The notes under the pieces: generated by a model | What the model was told of the DNA's origin: nothing | The model's database searches: none | The model's input: only the letters and a program-made list of their open reading frames with translations | NCBI RefSeq assembly: GCF_947241705.1 | Contig: NC_079269.1 | Location: forward strand, 372,001-436,000 | Direction of reading: 5' to 3' | DNA length: 64,000 nt | Origin: Saccharomyces mikatae IFO 1815 | Lineage: Eukaryota > Ascomycota > Saccharomycetes > Saccharomycetales > Saccharomycetaceae | Part shown: positions 9,570-20,257 of the stretch, piece by piece | How the letters are laid out: each line of letters starts with the position of its first letter | Numbering within the stretch: position 1 is the stretch's first letter | Program-made: the position numbers and the translations under genes

Positions 9570-9735
9570 GAAAACGACACAAAATCGATTATAAATGGAG
9601 AAAAAAATAGTAAAATGAACAAAAATAAGAAAATGTACTTGATAAATAAACTAGATAAAGATATTATTAGTAATACCGTTTAAATTCTCTAAGTTATTCC
9701 CTCTTGCCAGAGAGTCAGAGGAAAGTGAAATAAAA

Positions 9736-11013
9736 ATGAAGGGAAGCTGTTCTAAATGGAAACCAGTTAACATAATGAAGAAAGTATTATCTTTGCCTAT
9801 GAAAAAAAACAAGAACGATATAGGTTTGAAGTTAGATGTTTCTTATATCCTATTTAATCTAATAGTTTGCTCATACCCGGTAAGTACATATCCAAAACTA
9901 CTCTATAGGAATAGCCTAGATGACTTACTATTGTTCTTGACGGTATATCATGGTAAGGGAAATTTTAGGATTTTTAACTTCAGAGCTGAGAAAGAAGATG
10001 GTGATTATAAAGACAAAGACCTGATTGACATCACTACTAAATATGAGAACAGAGATTTTGAAATTCAAGAACTTCGTTCAACTCTCATTAATGATGGAAA
10101 GATACCGATATCGCCTATTGACCTTGAAACGGGAACATTGGTGGAAGAAGACACCGATAGTATTATTTGCGAAAGGATTGGTTGGTTGGATCATTTTCCG
10201 CCGCCATTTGACTTACTGGAAAATATTGTAGACACTATAGAGAATTACTTGTCCGCCTCGAAGAATAGAGTAGCTGTTTTACATTGTCGAATGGGCAAAG
10301 GCCGATCCGGTATGATTACCATAGCATATCTCATGAAATACTTGCAATGTCCTCTTGGAGAAGCAAGGCTGATATTTATGCAGGCTAGGTTCAAATACGG
10401 GATGACAAATGGTGTCACGATACCGTCTCAATTAAGATATTTGAGGTACCACGAGTTTTTCATCACCCATGAGAAAGCAGTCCAAGAAGGAATTTCCAAT
10501 GAGGCAGTAAAATTTAAGTTCAAATTTAGACTTGCTAAAATTACATTTCTCCACCCATCAAGCTTAATATCATCTGGCTCGGCTATTGTAACAACTAAGA
10601 TCCAGCACTACAACGATGATAGAGATATTTTAGTAACCCGAAAAGCACTATATTCGGATATTATGGTACATGAAAGCAATGGAAACATGGTTTTTATTTT
10701 TGATAGGGACTACCTGATCCTTGAAAACGATCTTCGGATCGAATTTACTCTGGGCACTAACAAGTCTAAAGCCGCCAGTAACATAATATCATGGACATCG
10801 TACGCAAGCTGTTGGTTGAATATTTACCTCGAAACTTTAATCCACATAATTAAGGATGATTCTTCACCAGATTACTTTCTAGTAGAAAAGTTAAATAAGG
10901 AAGAAACGCTTCATACAACTATAAGCTGGCAAGAGTTAGATGGTTTTGGGGAACTTAGCACTCACGGTTTGAAATTATTTCAGGCATTGAGATTAGAATG
11001 GGAAACTATATAA
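9736..11013 (+). CDS. TEP1: Tep1, PTEN-like phosphatase
   Basis: A 425-residue PTEN/tensin family member; the S. cerevisiae orthologue is slightly longer (434). Tep1 dephosphorylates phosphoinositides such as PtdIns(3,4,5)P3 and has been linked to sporulation. The dual-specificity phosphatase domain spans about residues 25-240. Its signature P-loop HCRMGKGRSG is at 183-192, with catalytic Cys184 and Arg190, versus HCKAGKGRTG in human PTEN. FRIFNFRAEK and the preceding YPKLLYRNS block match the PTEN N-terminal fold. The remaining 180 residues occupy the position of the C2 domain but are divergent. The C-terminus carries no PDZ-ligand-like tail. The start is the first in-frame ATG; a second lies at residue 14. 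Confidence 0.94.
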   Translation: MKGSCSKWKPVNIMKKVLSLPMKKNKNDIGLKLDVSYILFNLIVCSYPVSTYPKLLYRNSLDDLLLFLTVYHGKGNFRIFNFRAEKEDGDYKDKDLIDITTKYENRDFEIQELRSTLINDGKIPISPIDLETGTLVEEDTDSIICERIGWLDHFPPPFDLLENIVDTIENYLSASKNRVAVLHCRMGKGRSGMITIAYLMKYLQCPLGEARLIFMQARFKYGMTNGVTIPSQLRYLRYHEFFITHEKAVQEGISNEAVKFKFKFRLAKITFLHPSSLISSGSAIVTTKIQHYNDDRDILVTRKALYSDIMVHESNGNMVFIFDRDYLILENDLRIEFTLGTNKSKAASNIISWTSYASCWLNIYLETLIHIIKDDSSPDYFLVEKLNKEETLHTTISWQELDGFGELSTHGLKLFQALRLEWETI

Positions 11014-11328
11014 ATCTATACGTTTTCTTCAGGCTTTTTTATTTTTAAGTTGGTTGAATAGAATTATATTGTTTCCAAAACATTTAGTTATAAAAAAAGG
11101 CTCTTTTTATCTTTGACGTTTTTTTTGTGTATTTTCGTATGGCACTTTTTATGTTACTGGTATACTTTTTTTAAAGCGGTCAACTATCTGAATTGAAACG
11201 CCTTACTACAAATAAAAAGACATGAGAACTAAGGAGTATTTTAAAAAGACATCGCAGAGCAACTTAATCGTTAATTGGAAGTGAAGAAGTAAAAAAAGTG
11301 TTTATTTCTCGTTTTTCCGTCAATTACA
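11014..11328. other. Intergenic: TEP1 to FAR11
   Basis: A 315-bp gap with several T-runs, holding the TEP1 3' end and FAR11 promoter. No gene, repeat or strong factor site is seen. Confidence 0.55.
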
Positions 11329-14202
11329 ATGAACACCAGTGGGAGATCTCATTCCAAAGGCCCGATTATAAGGTCAGTGTCTTTGGAGGATCTAAAGAGG
11401 AACTCTAGTTTTAAAAACAGCCTAAAGTACAAAGATGATATGGCTTCACATAAGGAACCACTAGTTGGCACATTAAGCAATGAGGAATTGCTAAAAGATC
11501 TAGATAACATGTTGCGTAGCAAACTGAACATGGGAAAAAGCAGCTTTCATGCCGATAAAAGAAATAAATCAGATGGTAATATCAGTGCCTTAAATTTTAA
11601 GGCTAGATCGGGCCTTGAAGGAGATATTCGTACTATAGATGTACAGCAAGATGATAATGATGATAATGACAATGGTACAGATAATTTCAAGTTGAACGAT
11701 AATGGCGCTAACATGGATGGAAATAGTAAGAAAGATAGCAATACTGACAACGCCATTGAATTTCAAGATGATGCTGAAGAAGCCGAAGAAGAGAATGAAG
11801 ACGAGTCATTTGCTAATGTAGATGAATTGGATGGCTTTGATTTGAACAACTCTTCAGATGGTAAACATGCACCCGTCAATGAAAAGGGTGAGGTTGATTA
11901 TAATATGCCGGTAGATGAAGAATTTCAAAAATCACTTGACCAGTGCGCAGCTTCACTTGAAGAAAGAACAAATGCGCCTTATGCGTTGCAAAGAGCAATA
12001 GACTGGGAATTGAGGATGTTTTATTCTTTGGAGGAGGAACTTTCAGAATGGTTTTGTAGTTCCGATTATATACATTTTGCGCAAACACAGACACAGTTTA
12101 AACAGAAAGTCAAGGATCCGCAACTTTTTTTGGATGATGAAAGCCATGCTGCGAGTGTAATTGAACATTTAATTGAGGATATCCCCAATTCTCTAGAATC
12201 GAGTTTACTCGCGTTGACGTATATATCTGTGGGATGTTTTGCTTATATAGGTAACAAAAGTGAACATTCAAAGATTATACGACGCAATAACTATATTATG
12301 GCTCCTTATGTTCAAGAAATTGTTCACGTTTTTAAAAAAATAGCTCTAAGCTGTAGGGATGATAATAAAAATTTAAAAAAGCAAACAATCTTGCTATTTC
12401 ACTCGTCAACAATCCTGTACTTCATATCCAGCATTTGTATTGAAGGTAGAGAAAAAAATTCAGAGTCGATTGATATTGTTATTGACGTTTTTGACAAAAC
12501 AGATTTGTTGGAATTTTTAACGAAGTATATTGAGAGTTGGAGATGGAATAGCAGATTAGCTATGCGTATAAGAAACATGATATTGTTGCTTTTCAAGCTT
12601 ATTGTATTACAGTTTGGTGACAATTCTGTATACAAAAAAACAAAATCATCAATTTATAAACTTCATGGACTGACATATCCATCTAACCATCCAGAAAAAC
12701 TATCCATTTCTCCGTTACATTATCAAGCATTTAGAGAGGACATAACTTCGCGTTTTCCTGATTATAATATGCCAGCTTCTGGCCTACCAAAAGATGTTGA
12801 CAAGTCGGAATCTCTCTCCCAGTTTCTAGAAATTCCTCGCCCAAAATCAAAGAATCCTCTAAACATGACACTTAATGTTCCTGAGAAACATATTGCAACA
12901 CCGGCACCTTCACCACCGAGCTCTCCTCGGTTAGTGCATATAAGTGAAGGTCCTAGGCCCAGAAAATCTTTCCAGACGAACATGGCGTATCCATGTTTAT
13001 ATCCATCTGATAGCGAAGGGCCTGGAGATGACGCTCTGCAAGATAGAATAGATTCCTATCTGGACAAAAATTTTGATAATGATATAGTAATTCCTTTTAG
13101 TACCGAAGAAGCGGCCAGAATATTGAGTGAGAGTTTGGAGATCAAGCTGAGTACGAAACAACTCTGGTATGAAAGAGACTTGTTTATGGTAACAGAGCGT
13201 GGTTGGAAACAGCAGTTAGAAGGGCAGCCATATGATTATTCGACTTTCAACCATGATAGCGGCCTTTCTAAAAAAGACAGAGATGCGATTTGCATTATGC
13301 AACGAATCGATAAATATTATAAAAACTGTCTTTCAAGCTTCAATTCGCTTGTTTTTGTTTTGCTACAAACAATGGAATCAAGCTTGACAAATAACTTCCA
13401 TAGGAAAAATGAAGTTACCGATAAAAACCTTCTCAATATGTTAGTGCCCCAATTGGAGATTGTGAGAGCTAAAGAATTGTCCCTTAAGTCAGCAGCAGGG
13501 ATATTACATGCATTATTAAAGTGGTTTAAGTTAAGTCATATTTTGAAGTTTGAGCATTTAGCAGTAGTTATTCACGATTCACGATACATCAACACATGCG
13601 CCTCTATTTTAAGCAAATATTCTGAAATCTATTCTGAAAGAGTCTTTGATAAATACGTACAAACCCCGAACTCATTTTGGAAAGAGTGTTCGTTGTCTAA
13701 CGAATCTTACCACGAATCCTTTTCAATAGATGACACAGAGGATATTAACACAGGTCTTCTACCTTCGTTTGCATACCTTTTAAGGATTTTGAGGAAAATA
13801 ACCGGGAACAAAACACAAAGATTGAAGGAGCTTCCATTATCTATTGGTATCTTGTTCAAACGCTATTATCGGCTCTTCAACCTCGACATGTATCATCCAA
13901 TATTGAAAATAACAAGAGAACTTACACCATTTAAAAACAAGAGGTGGAAATCTGAGCATATGGAATTGATATCGGGTGTTTACCTTTATGAAAAACTAGA
14001 ATTAACGGATAACTGGGTGACAGGAAAGGATATATCTGGAGAGTTGAGTGATGCCTGTGGGCAAGAAATTGCACTCAGAGCGCTGCTTCAGTTTTACAAT
14101 TTTCAACACTATGAAACCTCCATGGAAGACCTCGGATATGGACACCGTAATAGTTCCAGTCAGGATCTGTTAAACAAGGAATCTGAATATTTAAACATTT
14201 GA
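11329..14202 (+). CDS. FAR11: Far11, STRIPAK-like complex scaffold (STRIP1/2 family)
   Basis: A 957-residue protein, a few residues longer than the S. cerevisiae orthologue (953). With Far3, Far7, Far8, Far9 and Far10 it forms the yeast STRIPAK-like complex. That complex sustains pheromone-induced G1 arrest and counteracts TORC2 signalling through PP2A. Residues 1-190 look disordered, with Asp/Asn- and Glu-rich runs. The conserved STRIP N-terminal helical region follows from about 205 (APYALQRAIDWELRMFYSLEEELSEWF). The second STRIP block spans about 590-930. A Pro/Ser-rich linker (about 510-580, TPAPSPPSSPR) separates them and is a likely phosphorylation target. No membrane segment is evident. 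Confidence 0.95.
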   Translation: MNTSGRSHSKGPIIRSVSLEDLKRNSSFKNSLKYKDDMASHKEPLVGTLSNEELLKDLDNMLRSKLNMGKSSFHADKRNKSDGNISALNFKARSGLEGDIRTIDVQQDDNDDNDNGTDNFKLNDNGANMDGNSKKDSNTDNAIEFQDDAEEAEEENEDESFANVDELDGFDLNNSSDGKHAPVNEKGEVDYNMPVDEEFQKSLDQCAASLEERTNAPYALQRAIDWELRMFYSLEEELSEWFCSSDYIHFAQTQTQFKQKVKDPQLFLDDESHAASVIEHLIEDIPNSLESSLLALTYISVGCFAYIGNKSEHSKIIRRNNYIMAPYVQEIVHVFKKIALSCRDDNKNLKKQTILLFHSSTILYFISSICIEGREKNSESIDIVIDVFDKTDLLEFLTKYIESWRWNSRLAMRIRNMILLLFKLIVLQFGDNSVYKKTKSSIYKLHGLTYPSNHPEKLSISPLHYQAFREDITSRFPDYNMPASGLPKDVDKSESLSQFLEIPRPKSKNPLNMTLNVPEKHIATPAPSPPSSPRLVHISEGPRPRKSFQTNMAYPCLYPSDSEGPGDDALQDRIDSYLDKNFDNDIVIPFSTEEAARILSESLEIKLSTKQLWYERDLFMVTERGWKQQLEGQPYDYSTFNHDSGLSKKDRDAICIMQRIDKYYKNCLSSFNSLVFVLLQTMESSLTNNFHRKNEVTDKNLLNMLVPQLEIVRAKELSLKSAAGILHALLKWFKLSHILKFEHLAVVIHDSRYINTCASILSKYSEIYSERVFDKYVQTPNSFWKECSLSNESYHESFSIDDTEDINTGLLPSFAYLLRILRKITGNKTQRLKELPLSIGILFKRYYRLFNLDMYHPILKITRELTPFKNKRWKSEHMELISGVYLYEKLELTDNWVTGKDISGELSDACGQEIALRALLQFYNFQHYETSMEDLGYGHRNSSSQDLLNKESEYLNI

Positions 14203-14594
14203 TTCTTCATATTCGAAAATTGTGATTCGAGCTTTATAGAAACCCGCGGTGTCACTACTACCACTTTTGTATTCCTACGTTTATAAAACCTCTAAGGGAT
14301 GAGTACAAGAACTCTTTATATATTAACCCTCATGTGGTGAGAAACGGTGGTGAATGACCTTTCGTGCCAATATTGGAATACCAGGTAAAGAATCACTAGA
14401 TTTCTATTTTCTCATAATAAACGGGTAACCGTTCCTTTTTCATCTTGTTTGTAAACAAAACAAAACAAAATAAACAAATAAAAAATTCAATTAATGGCCA
14501 CATCTGGTCTAAAACAAGTAAAGCAAGTATTCTACTTAACAAAATAACGCTTATTTTTACCACAGCCTGCTCCAATAGAAACTGAAAAGCCAAT
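14203..14594. other. Intergenic: FAR11 to SPC98
   Basis: This 392-bp gap contains a Reb1-type site (listed separately) and a run of AAACA-like repeats around 14455-14485. A 65-codon minus-strand frame (14396-14593) has low-complexity hydrophobic content and no recognisable product. Confidence 0.55.
14422..14428 (+). promoter_or_regulatory. Reb1-type site in the SPC98 promoter
   Basis: CGGGTAA within ACGGGTAACC, about 170 bp before the SPC98 ATG, matches the Reb1 core. Reb1 commonly sets nucleosome-free regions at yeast promoters; binding here is inferred. Confidence 0.6.
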
Positions 14595-17135
14595 ATGGAA
14601 CTAGAACCTAGTCTTTTCAGAATACTAGAAGCATTGGCTCCACAGTTGTTGTCACAGGCTCACTTGCAGGCGTTTGTATCCGACGTTGTCAAACTGCTAC
14701 AATCATCCACCAAGTCAGCAGCTCAATTGAATCCTTTGATCAATTTTTACAAGTCACAATTACCAGATTCTCCTGAAACGACAATCATGTGGCATAAGAT
14801 TGAAAAATTTCTCGATGCTTTATTTGGAATTCAGAATACAGATGATATGGTAAAGTATCTATCCGTTTTTCAATCCCTAATCCCATCCAATGATAGAACG
14901 ATAATTGGACAAACATCAAACGGGCTCAACATGGAAAATCTGGCTAATCATGAACATCTATTGAGCCCGGTTCGAGCTCCAAGTATATATACAGAAGCTT
15001 CATTTGAAAATATGGACCGATTTTCAGAAAGAAAATCCATGATATCTTCACCTAATCGTTATATTCCCTCTTCGACTTATAGTTCTGTCACTTTAAGACA
15101 ATTATCAAATCCTTACTATGTTAATACTATACCTGAGGAAGATATCCTAAAATATGTCTCATATACATTATTGGCTACCACATCTGCATTATTCCCGTTT
15201 GATCACGAGCAAATACAAATTCCATCCAAGATACCCAACTTTGAGAGTGGACTTTTACATTCAATATTCGAAGCAGGTTTACTGTATCAAAATTTGGGTT
15301 ATAAAGTTGAAAAGTTTAGAACGTCCAATATATCCCCCATGAAAAAAGCATTGATTATAGACATTTCAGAAGAATTGCAAAATTACACAGCATTTGTGAA
15401 CAACCTGATCTCTTCAGGGTCAGTGGTGTCATTAAAATCGTTATATCGTGAACTATATGAAAATATAATAAGACTCCGAATATACTGTAGATTTACAGAA
15501 CACTTTGAAGAATTGAGTGGAGACATATTCTTGATTGAACTAGATATTTTCAAATCTCACGGAGATCTCACTATAAGAAAAATAGCAACAGATTTGTTTA
15601 ATTCAATGGTTTCCCTTTACTACGAATATTTAATGAATTGGTTAACCAAAGGGCTTCTTCAAGCTACTTATGGAGAATTCTTCATTGCTACAAACACAGA
15701 TTTAAATGGTGTTGATAATGATCTTATTTACCACATTCCCATAGAATTTGATCAAGAAAGAGTTCCTGCTTTCATACCGAAAAAGTTAGCATATAAAATA
15801 TTCATGATCGGAAAATCGTATATTTTCTTAGAAAAATACTGTAAAGAGGTTCAGTGGACAAATGAATTTTCGAAAAGGTATTATGTGCTGTACCAAAGTA
15901 ACTCTTATAGAGGAATATCTACAGACTTTTTTGAAATTATAAAGGATCAATATTCTGAAATCATTAATTATACTAATCGTGTTCTAGATCAAAAGTTTCA
16001 TTATAAGGACGTTGTGTTTGCATTAAAAGATATTCTTCTTATGGGTAAATCTGATTTTATGGACACTCTTATAGAAAAGGCTAGCGATATTCTTGCAACA
16101 CCATCAGATTCATTGCCAAATTATAAGTTAACTAGATTTTTACAGGAGGCGGTACAACTTTCTTCTTTAAGACATTTAATGAATAATTCTCGCACCACTT
16201 CCGTCATTAATGGTTTGGATGCGAGGGTACTCGACCTGGGACATGGGTCGGTAGGTTGGGATGTTTTCACTTTAGATTACATACTCTATCCTCCCTTAAG
16301 TTTAATATTGAACATAAATCGTCCTTTTGGTAGAAAAGAGTATTTAAGAATTTTCAATTTTTTATGGAGATTCAAAAAGAATAATTACTTCTATCAAAAG
16401 GAAATGTTGAAAAGTAATGACATTATCAGATCATTCAAAAAAATCAGAGGTTATAACCCTCTTATCCGCGATATTACCAATAAACTTTCCAGAATCAGCA
16501 TACTTAGGACTCAATTTCAACAATTCAACTCTAAAATGGAATCTTATTATTTGAACTGCATTATAGAGGAAAACTTCAAGGAAATGACCGGAAAACTAAA
16601 CAGCACAGAAAATAAAACTCAAAATCAATTTGATTTAATTAGATTAAAGGATGGCACCGTAGAATTAAACGGAATACTACCCCCAAAATTTAACGTACTA
16701 GTTAACTCTCCAAGAAGTATACCTCAAAAATACAGGGTTGAAAAGGAACTAAATATTGATGAATTAGAAAGCCTACACAATGTGTTCCTGACGAATATTC
16801 TTTCTCATAAACTTTTTGCAACTAATGTGAGTGAAATAAAGGTCGGTGATTATTCCGGTCAACCATACCCAACTTCGTTAGTTTTACTTTTGAACTCAGT
16901 CTATGAATTTATCAAAGTTTATGGCAGTTTGAACAAAATTTCTTACGAAATTTTTATCAAAATGAATCTCAACGACCATGAAGCATCTAATGGATTATTA
17001 GGAAATTTAAATGCAATCTTGAAGGAAGTCGTCATCCAGTACAAGAGTTTCAAAGACAGATTGTTTATCTTTAGGGCAGATTTAAGAAATGATGGCGATG
17101 AAGAGCTTTTCTTACTAAGCAAATTATTGCGTTAA
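14595..17135 (+). CDS. SPC98: Spc98, gamma-tubulin small complex subunit (GCP3)
   Basis: At 846 residues it equals the S. cerevisiae protein. Spc98 pairs with Spc97 and two Tub4 (gamma-tubulin) molecules to nucleate microtubules. It is imported into the nucleus and anchored to the inner spindle-pole-body plaque through Spc110. The N-terminal 180 residues include a Ser-rich segment (about 120-180) that is phosphorylated in the known protein. The two gamma-tubulin ring complex (GRIP) helical domains follow, GRIP1 at about 180-500 and GRIP2 at about 530-840. HGSVGWDVFTLDYILYPPLS and FGRKEYLRIFNFLWRFKK are clear GRIP2 motifs. No break or unusual feature is seen. Confidence 0.97.
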   Translation: MELEPSLFRILEALAPQLLSQAHLQAFVSDVVKLLQSSTKSAAQLNPLINFYKSQLPDSPETTIMWHKIEKFLDALFGIQNTDDMVKYLSVFQSLIPSNDRTIIGQTSNGLNMENLANHEHLLSPVRAPSIYTEASFENMDRFSERKSMISSPNRYIPSSTYSSVTLRQLSNPYYVNTIPEEDILKYVSYTLLATTSALFPFDHEQIQIPSKIPNFESGLLHSIFEAGLLYQNLGYKVEKFRTSNISPMKKALIIDISEELQNYTAFVNNLISSGSVVSLKSLYRELYENIIRLRIYCRFTEHFEELSGDIFLIELDIFKSHGDLTIRKIATDLFNSMVSLYYEYLMNWLTKGLLQATYGEFFIATNTDLNGVDNDLIYHIPIEFDQERVPAFIPKKLAYKIFMIGKSYIFLEKYCKEVQWTNEFSKRYYVLYQSNSYRGISTDFFEIIKDQYSEIINYTNRVLDQKFHYKDVVFALKDILLMGKSDFMDTLIEKASDILATPSDSLPNYKLTRFLQEAVQLSSLRHLMNNSRTTSVINGLDARVLDLGHGSVGWDVFTLDYILYPPLSLILNINRPFGRKEYLRIFNFLWRFKKNNYFYQKEMLKSNDIIRSFKKIRGYNPLIRDITNKLSRISILRTQFQQFNSKMESYYLNCIIEENFKEMTGKLNSTENKTQNQFDLIRLKDGTVELNGILPPKFNVLVNSPRSIPQKYRVEKELNIDELESLHNVFLTNILSHKLFATNVSEIKVGDYSGQPYPTSLVLLLNSVYEFIKVYGSLNKISYEIFIKMNLNDHEASNGLLGNLNAILKEVVIQYKSFKDRLFIFRADLRNDGDEELFLLSKLLR

Positions 17136-17485
17136 AATGTAACCTCTCAGTCTTTTCATTGAATAATGGGTTTCCCTCGCGCTAATCTAATATATAAGTT
17201 GTAATAATAGCTAATGCTTTACAGATTTATTCGCAAATAAAAATAGACATTCACATTTTCTCTACTTTCTTGTTTGTTCAAGATAAGCTTGTCGTATATA
17301 TACATGCTCATGTTTGCTTAAATCCACAACTATTGAGTTGAGAAAATGCATTTTCTGCTAAGGGCACTTTGGTGCTAGTGGTATATCGCGATTATACTAA
17401 TGAAAAATGGCATGAAGTGGAAATACCGAAAACTATAAAAGAATGGTTAGAGAAGCCAACAACGTAGGCATTATACAGATATGCA
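17136..17485. other. Intergenic: convergent 3' flanks of SPC98 and ESBP6
   Basis: A 350-bp gap between convergent genes with AT-rich 3' UTR-like sequence. I see no gene or repeat in it. Confidence 0.6.
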
Positions 17486-19501
17486 TTATACTTTCATTGG
17501 GTATACCATCCTAAGGAAGTATTTTTTGAGCCCAGGACCCAAAAGAAGGTCATACTTGGACTTTCTATCTCTTAATTTAGACCAATTTTCATCTGTAGAA
17601 TCGGTATCGTATTCGCCAGGCTTCCACTCGTTCAACTTTTCGTTTGTCATAGCTTGTCTTTCTGTTAGTTTCAGTCTTATAGAATATTCACGAAGAATAG
17701 AGATCAAAATCAGCGCAGCAATAAAGCAACAACCGCAAAAGATCTGTGCATGCAAATAAGGATTGCTCTTATCGTTTTCTACTGTCAATGCCTGTGCGAT
17801 CACCTCACACACCAATAAGAATGGGGCACCGCAGTAATTAACGAAGGCCCAAGCAGGCAGAAACTCTTCTGGTTTAACCATATCAGCAATCAAAACAGTA
17901 TTCATAACGTTGGCGACACCAACGCATGAGCCAACCAAAATTGAGAAGAAGATTAGCTGGACAAAAGTATGTGCAGGGATCCAAAAGGCAAACATGTATA
18001 GTGTTAGCAAAGAGGTTAATACGATGGTTACGTTTGCCCTACCAAACTTATCGCCTGCAAGACCCATTAGAGGTCTCCCAATGGCTTGGGAACCATTTAA
18101 AATGGCAGTCAACGTGGTGGCGTCGTGTGCAGATAATCCTTTAGAGATTGCATATGAAGACAGAGTGAAAACCATTAAATTGTAGGCAAACAATGCGAAC
18201 ATGAACCACAGGGCAATCAGCGATACGAATGGCTTGGTTATAACTTTTAGTGAAAACATTGCTTTGAGTTGCTCAAACATGAGTCGAGGAGATCTCAAGC
18301 CGACAATGGGTGTAGGATTTCTTTCCTTCACCAAAGCAATAGCAACGAGAACACTTAGGCTACATGAAATACCTAAGATACGAAGACACCATCTTGTGTT
18401 TCCGAAGTCTGAAAGCATTTTATTTGTAGCCAAGCCGTAAACGACACCGCCAGCACCGGTACCCAACAATGAGACACCCATTGCGACGGCTCTTTTTTTC
18501 AAAAACCATCCTGGTAAAAGGGTTGTTGCTGGAATAAATATCAGCGATATTGAACAACCGATCATAACACCTTGAGTTAGATACAATTGCCATAACTTAG
18601 TTGTAAAGGAGGCCAAGAGATACGCGGCAAGCATCAGGGCATCGCCGAAAAGCATGGTTGTTCGTAGACCGATTATCCTCATCAAGGCCATTACAAATGG
18701 TGATAAGATTTGACCAAGGAACACAGTGAGACCAGCAATTAATGCGTAGTCATATTTTGAGGCGCCGGGGTAAGTATCGTGATTTAAATAGTAGGCAAGG
18801 TCGACACCAAAGGATGCGTTACAGCCCCATGTCGAAAACATGGTCAAAAACACACAGAATGTCACGACCCAACCATACCCACCGTCGGGAGGCAGTTCCA
18901 GCTGCCCGGTAGACTTGTTGGTGAACACTCTCCTCACAGTCGGCTCATCAGGCTCGAACTCAGATATTCCTTGGGCCTCAACATCCTTGTCAGAGCCTTC
19001 GGTGGAGGCTGGATATATCCTATTCCTCATGAGTTTGGAGTCCGTGGAAGGCTTAGCTTCTGTGCTGACATTTTCGTTAGAAGAGGAAGAAGAAGAAGAC
19101 TGTCCCCGCGATGAGACGCCTGCAGTACCAGGACGAGACACGGGGATGTTTAGCTTTGACTGCTGTGACTCGTTTTGCTGTAGCCTGATTGCATCTGCCA
19201 CATCAAATCTCGACTCTAATATTTTATTAACGTCTGCAGAAGCCTTCTCCGTCTGCGCGTTGTCGTCATCAACAGCTTTCTTAATATCATTCAACCGGCT
19301 TGTTAAAGTTCTACTTATAGACAATTTTCTCGAGACATCGTCTGATTTGATGCTGTGCAGACCAGAAAGCGGAGCCGGACCAGCAATAGAAGCCTTGGAG
19401 TACGATACAGGCGGTGAAGAATTTATTGAAGAAACTTCAGAAGATGTTTCAGAACCCATTTCTGAGCAGCCAGAGACGTTGTCCTTTGATTGTGATATCA
19501 T
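17486..19501 (-). CDS. ESBP6: Esbp6 (Mch3), monocarboxylate-transporter-like permease
   Basis: A 671-residue major facilitator protein of the monocarboxylate transporter family. The yeast member resembles mammalian MCTs, but lactate or pyruvate transport has not been confirmed for it. A long hydrophilic, Ser-rich N-terminus (about 1-203) precedes the MCT signature PPDGGYGWVV (about residues 204-213). Twelve hydrophobic segments then follow to about residue 615, with the usual central break near the NPTPIVGLRSPRLMFEQL loop. A short hydrophilic tail ends the protein. The antisense strand has an open frame of 233 codons over the Ser-rich region; this is a composition shadow. The gene is divergent from NAF1 and convergent with SPC98. 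Confidence 0.95.
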   Translation of the reverse strand: MISQSKDNVSGCSEMGSETSSEVSSINSSPPVSYSKASIAGPAPLSGLHSIKSDDVSRKLSISRTLTSRLNDIKKAVDDDNAQTEKASADVNKILESRFDVADAIRLQQNESQQSKLNIPVSRPGTAGVSSRGQSSSSSSSNENVSTEAKPSTDSKLMRNRIYPASTEGSDKDVEAQGISEFEPDEPTVRRVFTNKSTGQLELPPDGGYGWVVTFCVFLTMFSTWGCNASFGVDLAYYLNHDTYPGASKYDYALIAGLTVFLGQILSPFVMALMRIIGLRTTMLFGDALMLAAYLLASFTTKLWQLYLTQGVMIGCSISLIFIPATTLLPGWFLKKRAVAMGVSLLGTGAGGVVYGLATNKMLSDFGNTRWCLRILGISCSLSVLVAIALVKERNPTPIVGLRSPRLMFEQLKAMFSLKVITKPFVSLIALWFMFALFAYNLMVFTLSSYAISKGLSAHDATTLTAILNGSQAIGRPLMGLAGDKFGRANVTIVLTSLLTLYMFAFWIPAHTFVQLIFFSILVGSCVGVANVMNTVLIADMVKPEEFLPAWAFVNYCGAPFLLVCEVIAQALTVENDKSNPYLHAQIFCGCCFIAALILISILREYSIRLKLTERQAMTNEKLNEWKPGEYDTDSTDENWSKLRDRKSKYDLLLGPGLKKYFLRMVYPMKV

Positions 19502-19811
19502 TTTTCAAGTTTATCTTCAGTGGCCCCGTGAACATACGTGAGAGAAAAAAGTAAAGAAAAGTACAGAAAAGATAGGAAAAAAGATAGAACTTTTTATATG
19601 TGGTGTGATAAATGCAATGTACTATTCTGCCTCACACACATCTAATTACCAAAAAAATTCGGTCCAAGTTGGATAAGTTGTTATGATAGAGAAGAGGCAC
19701 TTTACTTTGAACTCCTCTCTAAGTAGTCGACATATCGAGGTTCAAGAAATGCCAAGTCTTTTACCCATAGTTCTCCAAAGTATTTTTCTTGAATATAGCG
19801 GGGGTTTTTTA

Positions 19812-19858
19812 CGATTGCCGAGGTAGCCCACCTTTGCCGTAGGCTATCTCGGTTATCG
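19812..19858. repeat. Imperfect inverted repeat, 17-bp arms around a 13-bp loop
   Basis: The left arm 19812-19828 and right arm 19842-19858 pair at 14 of 17 positions. The core is CCGAGGTAGCC against GGCTATCTCGG, and the outer CGAT/ATCG pairs also match. The spacer is 19829-19841. The CCG and CGG ends resemble half-sites of Zn2Cys6 factors, but I cannot name a factor. Confidence 0.7.
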
Positions 19859-20236
19859 TCGGAAAGCGTTCATGCCAAACTCATCGTGGAAAATATTACT
19901 GATTATAAAGATATTATTTTCGGGTATACTCTATTTTCGTGCGTTATGCGCTGAATCGTGGGCCTTCTTTTCTGAGCGTATCACCAGACCTTGATAACGT
20001 TAGCCTTAAGGTTTTTTGAAAGTCAGACATATCCATCCCCCTCTTTTCTGGATCATGTTCCCCTTCTGCTTCTCAAACATTTAAAATCAATCTTGCTTAG
20101 TCAGCACAGACACTAGGTCACAACCACACCAGCGATTAGTGCTGTTCACACCAGTACGATGCTTGTATATCCATATTGCACATTATCGATGGGCACAACA
20201 CTCGGGTAAGACCTTGCGCGTTTCTTTTTGCGACGA

Positions 20237-20257
20237 TGAAATTTTTCAAGCGATGAG
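20237..20257 (+). promoter_or_regulatory. NAF1 promoter: RRPE and PAC boxes
   Basis: An RRPE-like TGAAATTTTTC (20237-20247) is followed directly by a PAC box GCGATGAG (20250-20257), about 100 bp before the NAF1 ATG. This close pair is the classic arrangement of ribosome-biogenesis promoters. Confidence 0.8.

Noticed and set aside
18840-19541. 233-codon open frame on the plus strand opposite the ESBP6 N-terminus
   Set aside because: It lies antisense to a well-supported gene, is Ser/Glu-rich as a reflection of the Ser-rich ESBP6 coding strand, and resembles no known family.
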